From positions 1-8,095 of the forward strand of contig CANHBA010000095.1 in assembly GCA_947458985.1 (NCBI GenBank): a stretch of 8,095 nucleotides of DNA, written 5' to 3'. This DNA is from Flavobacteriales bacterium (lineage in GTDB: Bacteria > Bacteroidota > Bacteroidia > Flavobacteriales_D > Crocinitomicaceae). The notes beneath the pieces were generated by a model. That model was given only the letters and a program-made list of their open reading frames with translations. It ran no database searches and was not told where the DNA came from. A program made the position numbers and the translations under genes. Numbering within the stretch: position 1 is the stretch's first letter; every line of letters starts with the position of its first letter. Positions 6,784 to 8,095 of the stretch are shown piece after piece.

Positions 6784-8095
6784 ATTCAAGTTTCGCATCT
6801 TTAAAAATGCTGGAAGTATTTCGGATGGTCAGCAAGAAGCTCTTGTTACCACCGATAGGTACATAATAAAAGGACAGCGCCCAGCAGTGCATGTTGCGGT
6901 TCAGTGAAAAATAAGCATTGGTAAGGCGCGCATCTTGCACGTTAAAATTAAGGTTACCAGATAGATTCCAACGCTTGGTAAAACTGAGGTCTCCGCTGAG
7001 CACTAGGGTCTGTACAAACACCCATGGTTCAGGATTGCTCGTGCTGATATCCTGGTTGGCACGAATGCCATACACATGTGACAAATTCATTTTCCAAGGT
7101 ATGTCGTAAAAAACCGCGCGCTCTGGGTGCAAGGCATAGTAGTTGTAGTCGGCATTCCAATCTTGTTCATTAAAGAGCGTACTGTGGTCCTGGATTTTTT
7201 TACGGTCTTTTTTTGGCGCCACAACAACTGTGGTGGTGAGGTTCGTGGTGGTGAGCCTTCCCAATTGCTGCGCATTTTGCCAAGCGTAAACACCTGTAGT
7301 CGCTCCTGAAGCATTCCAAGCATAAGGACTCCACTGCGCATTCGACACAAAATTGATCCAGTTGGCCGGGCTGATGCGCAAGTTCAGTGCTAAATCAGAA
7401 AGCTGCATGGTGTCTTTGGTGAAGTCGTAGTTGCCCGTTATTGAAAACTGATCAATAAGGCGTATTTTCTTGTAGCCCGTGAGGGTATCTTGAGCTGATT
7501 TGAATTTGAGCTCAGCTGTGTTGTTGATCCCGAAGGTGAGCATCGATGCCTCCCGAACAGAACCCACCTGATAAATACTGCGCTCAAACGGAGAATACGA
7601 AATGGGCGCTTGATTTGGGCCAACATTAGCTGTTACGAGTGGGTTCCAACCTGGCGTGTAGCGGTAGCCAATATTGGGTGTCATGAGGTGACGCAAACGC
7701 GCTTGTTTGGGGCCTACAAAACGATAATAACCATATAAAACTGTTGTAGCTGTTAGGCTAAAGTTGAGCTCATGACGCATGGCCATTTGACGCAGGGTGT
7801 CTATTTGGGTTTTGTTCTCGACGGGGTCGTAAGACTTCACAATTTGTTGGAAATTGATCTTGTTGCCGTAGTTCAAGCTCGGATTGATTTTCACGGCATT
7901 TTTAAACAAACCCGTATTGGTTTGGATACTGATGCCTTGGCTCACTCCATTCATGAGGCGTTGGCTGATGGCATTGAAATCGCCATTTGTGAGCAAGGAG
8001 TCTGCAAATTGCGAGCGGTTTTGCCCTTCGAAATTATAGGTGACCCCAATGCGTTGGATGGTTTTTTTCCAGTTTTTATCGGCGGTTTCAAAAAC
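6758..8095 (-). CDS. lptD: LptD-like LPS assembly outer-membrane protein, C-terminal part (runs off right edge)
   Basis: The C-terminal 445 residues of an outer-membrane beta-barrel resemble Bacteroidota LptD-like (OstA-related) proteins, which with LptE insert lipopolysaccharide into the outer leaflet. The frame is open to base 8095, so the first in-frame TTG or ATG codons seen inside are not the true start. The N-terminal periplasmic part and early barrel strands lie outside the window; the family is usually 800-900 residues or more. Recognisable stretches are RHELNFSLTATTVLYGYYRF (about 107-126), MTPNIGYRYTPGWNP (about 138-152), YSPFERSIY (about 167-175), many amphipathic strands (LIDQFSITGNYDF, WNLSGNLNFNVQDARL), and the C-terminal LNRNMHCWALSFYYVPIG (about 399-415) followed by KSFLLTIRNTSSIFKDAKLEFR. 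The stop TAG is complementary to 6758-6760, so the last 26 nt overlap the convergent YihY gene. A general outer-membrane barrel is the fallback call; I rate LptD-like as clearly best. Confidence 0.85.
   Translation of the reverse strand, partial: VFETADKNWKKTIQRIGVTYNFEGQNRSQFADSLLTNGDFNAISQRLMNGVSQGISIQTNTGLFKNAVKINPSLNYGNKINFQQIVKSYDPVENKTQIDTLRQMAMRHELNFSLTATTVLYGYYRFVGPKQARLRHLMTPNIGYRYTPGWNPLVTANVGPNQAPISYSPFERSIYQVGSVREASMLTFGINNTAELKFKSAQDTLTGYKKIRLIDQFSITGNYDFTKDTMQLSDLALNLRISPANWINFVSNAQWSPYAWNASGATTGVYAWQNAQQLGRLTTTNLTTTVVVAPKKDRKKIQDHSTLFNEQDWNADYNYYALHPERAVFYDIPWKMNLSHVYGIRANQDISTSNPEPWVFVQTLVLSGDLSFTKRWNLSGNLNFNVQDARLTNAYFSLNRNMHCWALSFYYVPIGGNKSFLLTIRNTSSIFKDAKLEFRKPPSFL

Noticed and set aside
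6758..6800. Possible GAAAC...GTTTC hairpin terminator at the convergent junction
   Set aside because: The stem is only 5 bp with a loop of over 20 nt and no U-tract, so it is too weak to call.
7087..7350. Several 60-90-codon frames on both strands within the LptD-like region (also 6918-7109, 7127-7309, 7438-7626)
   Set aside because: They are shadow frames of the continuous minus-strand outer-membrane barrel frame, which has clear family features.
1..8095. CRISPR arrays, tRNA/rRNA genes, insertion sequences, phage or defence genes
   Set aside because: I saw no regularly spaced repeats, no conserved RNA motifs, no transposase or integrase motifs and no terminal inverted repeats; almost every base is in a recognised gene.

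Overview
The window looks like a chromosomal segment from a member of the Bacteroidota, probably a flavobacterium-like lineage. The signs are a Bacteroidota-type LptD-like outer-membrane protein, a LETM1-related/TerB-like protein of a type I know from this phylum, a lamin-tail-domain exoprotein ending in a 'FSPDxDGxxD' FlgD-like module, no clear Shine-Dalgarno sequences, and TAnnTTTG-like promoter elements. Gene order is very dense, and I see no mobile element, tRNA, rRNA or CRISPR array.

Layout: (1) 1-498, minus strand: N-terminal part of aspartate-semialdehyde dehydrogenase (asd), running off the left edge. (2) 499-535: a 37-bp divergent intergenic region with overlapping candidate promoters. 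(3) 536-2806, plus strand: a large modular cell-envelope protein with two lamin-tail domains. (4) 2828-6783, plus strand: a tightly packed run of five genes, namely a small predicted outer-membrane beta-barrel, a LETM1-related/TerB-like protein, an unrecognised 142-residue protein, an ABC-type ATPase with no visible permease, and a YihY/BrkB-family membrane protein. The last four junctions overlap by 14, 11, 4 and 20 nt, which implies one transcript and translational coupling. (5) 6758-8095, minus strand: C-terminal part of an LptD-like LPS assembly protein, running off the right edge. It converges on, and overlaps by 26 nt, the end of the YihY gene.

The shared theme is the cell envelope: exported lamin-tail protein, outer-membrane barrel, LETM1-like membrane-associated protein, ABC ATPase, YihY membrane protein and LptD. 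Asd also feeds meso-diaminopimelate, and so peptidoglycan, but it is a housekeeping gene on its own promoter. The part most worth attention is the overlapping cassette LETM1/TerB - unknown - orphan ABC ATPase - YihY. It may be a functional unit in which the ATPase works with an unconventional membrane partner. That is inference from gene order only.
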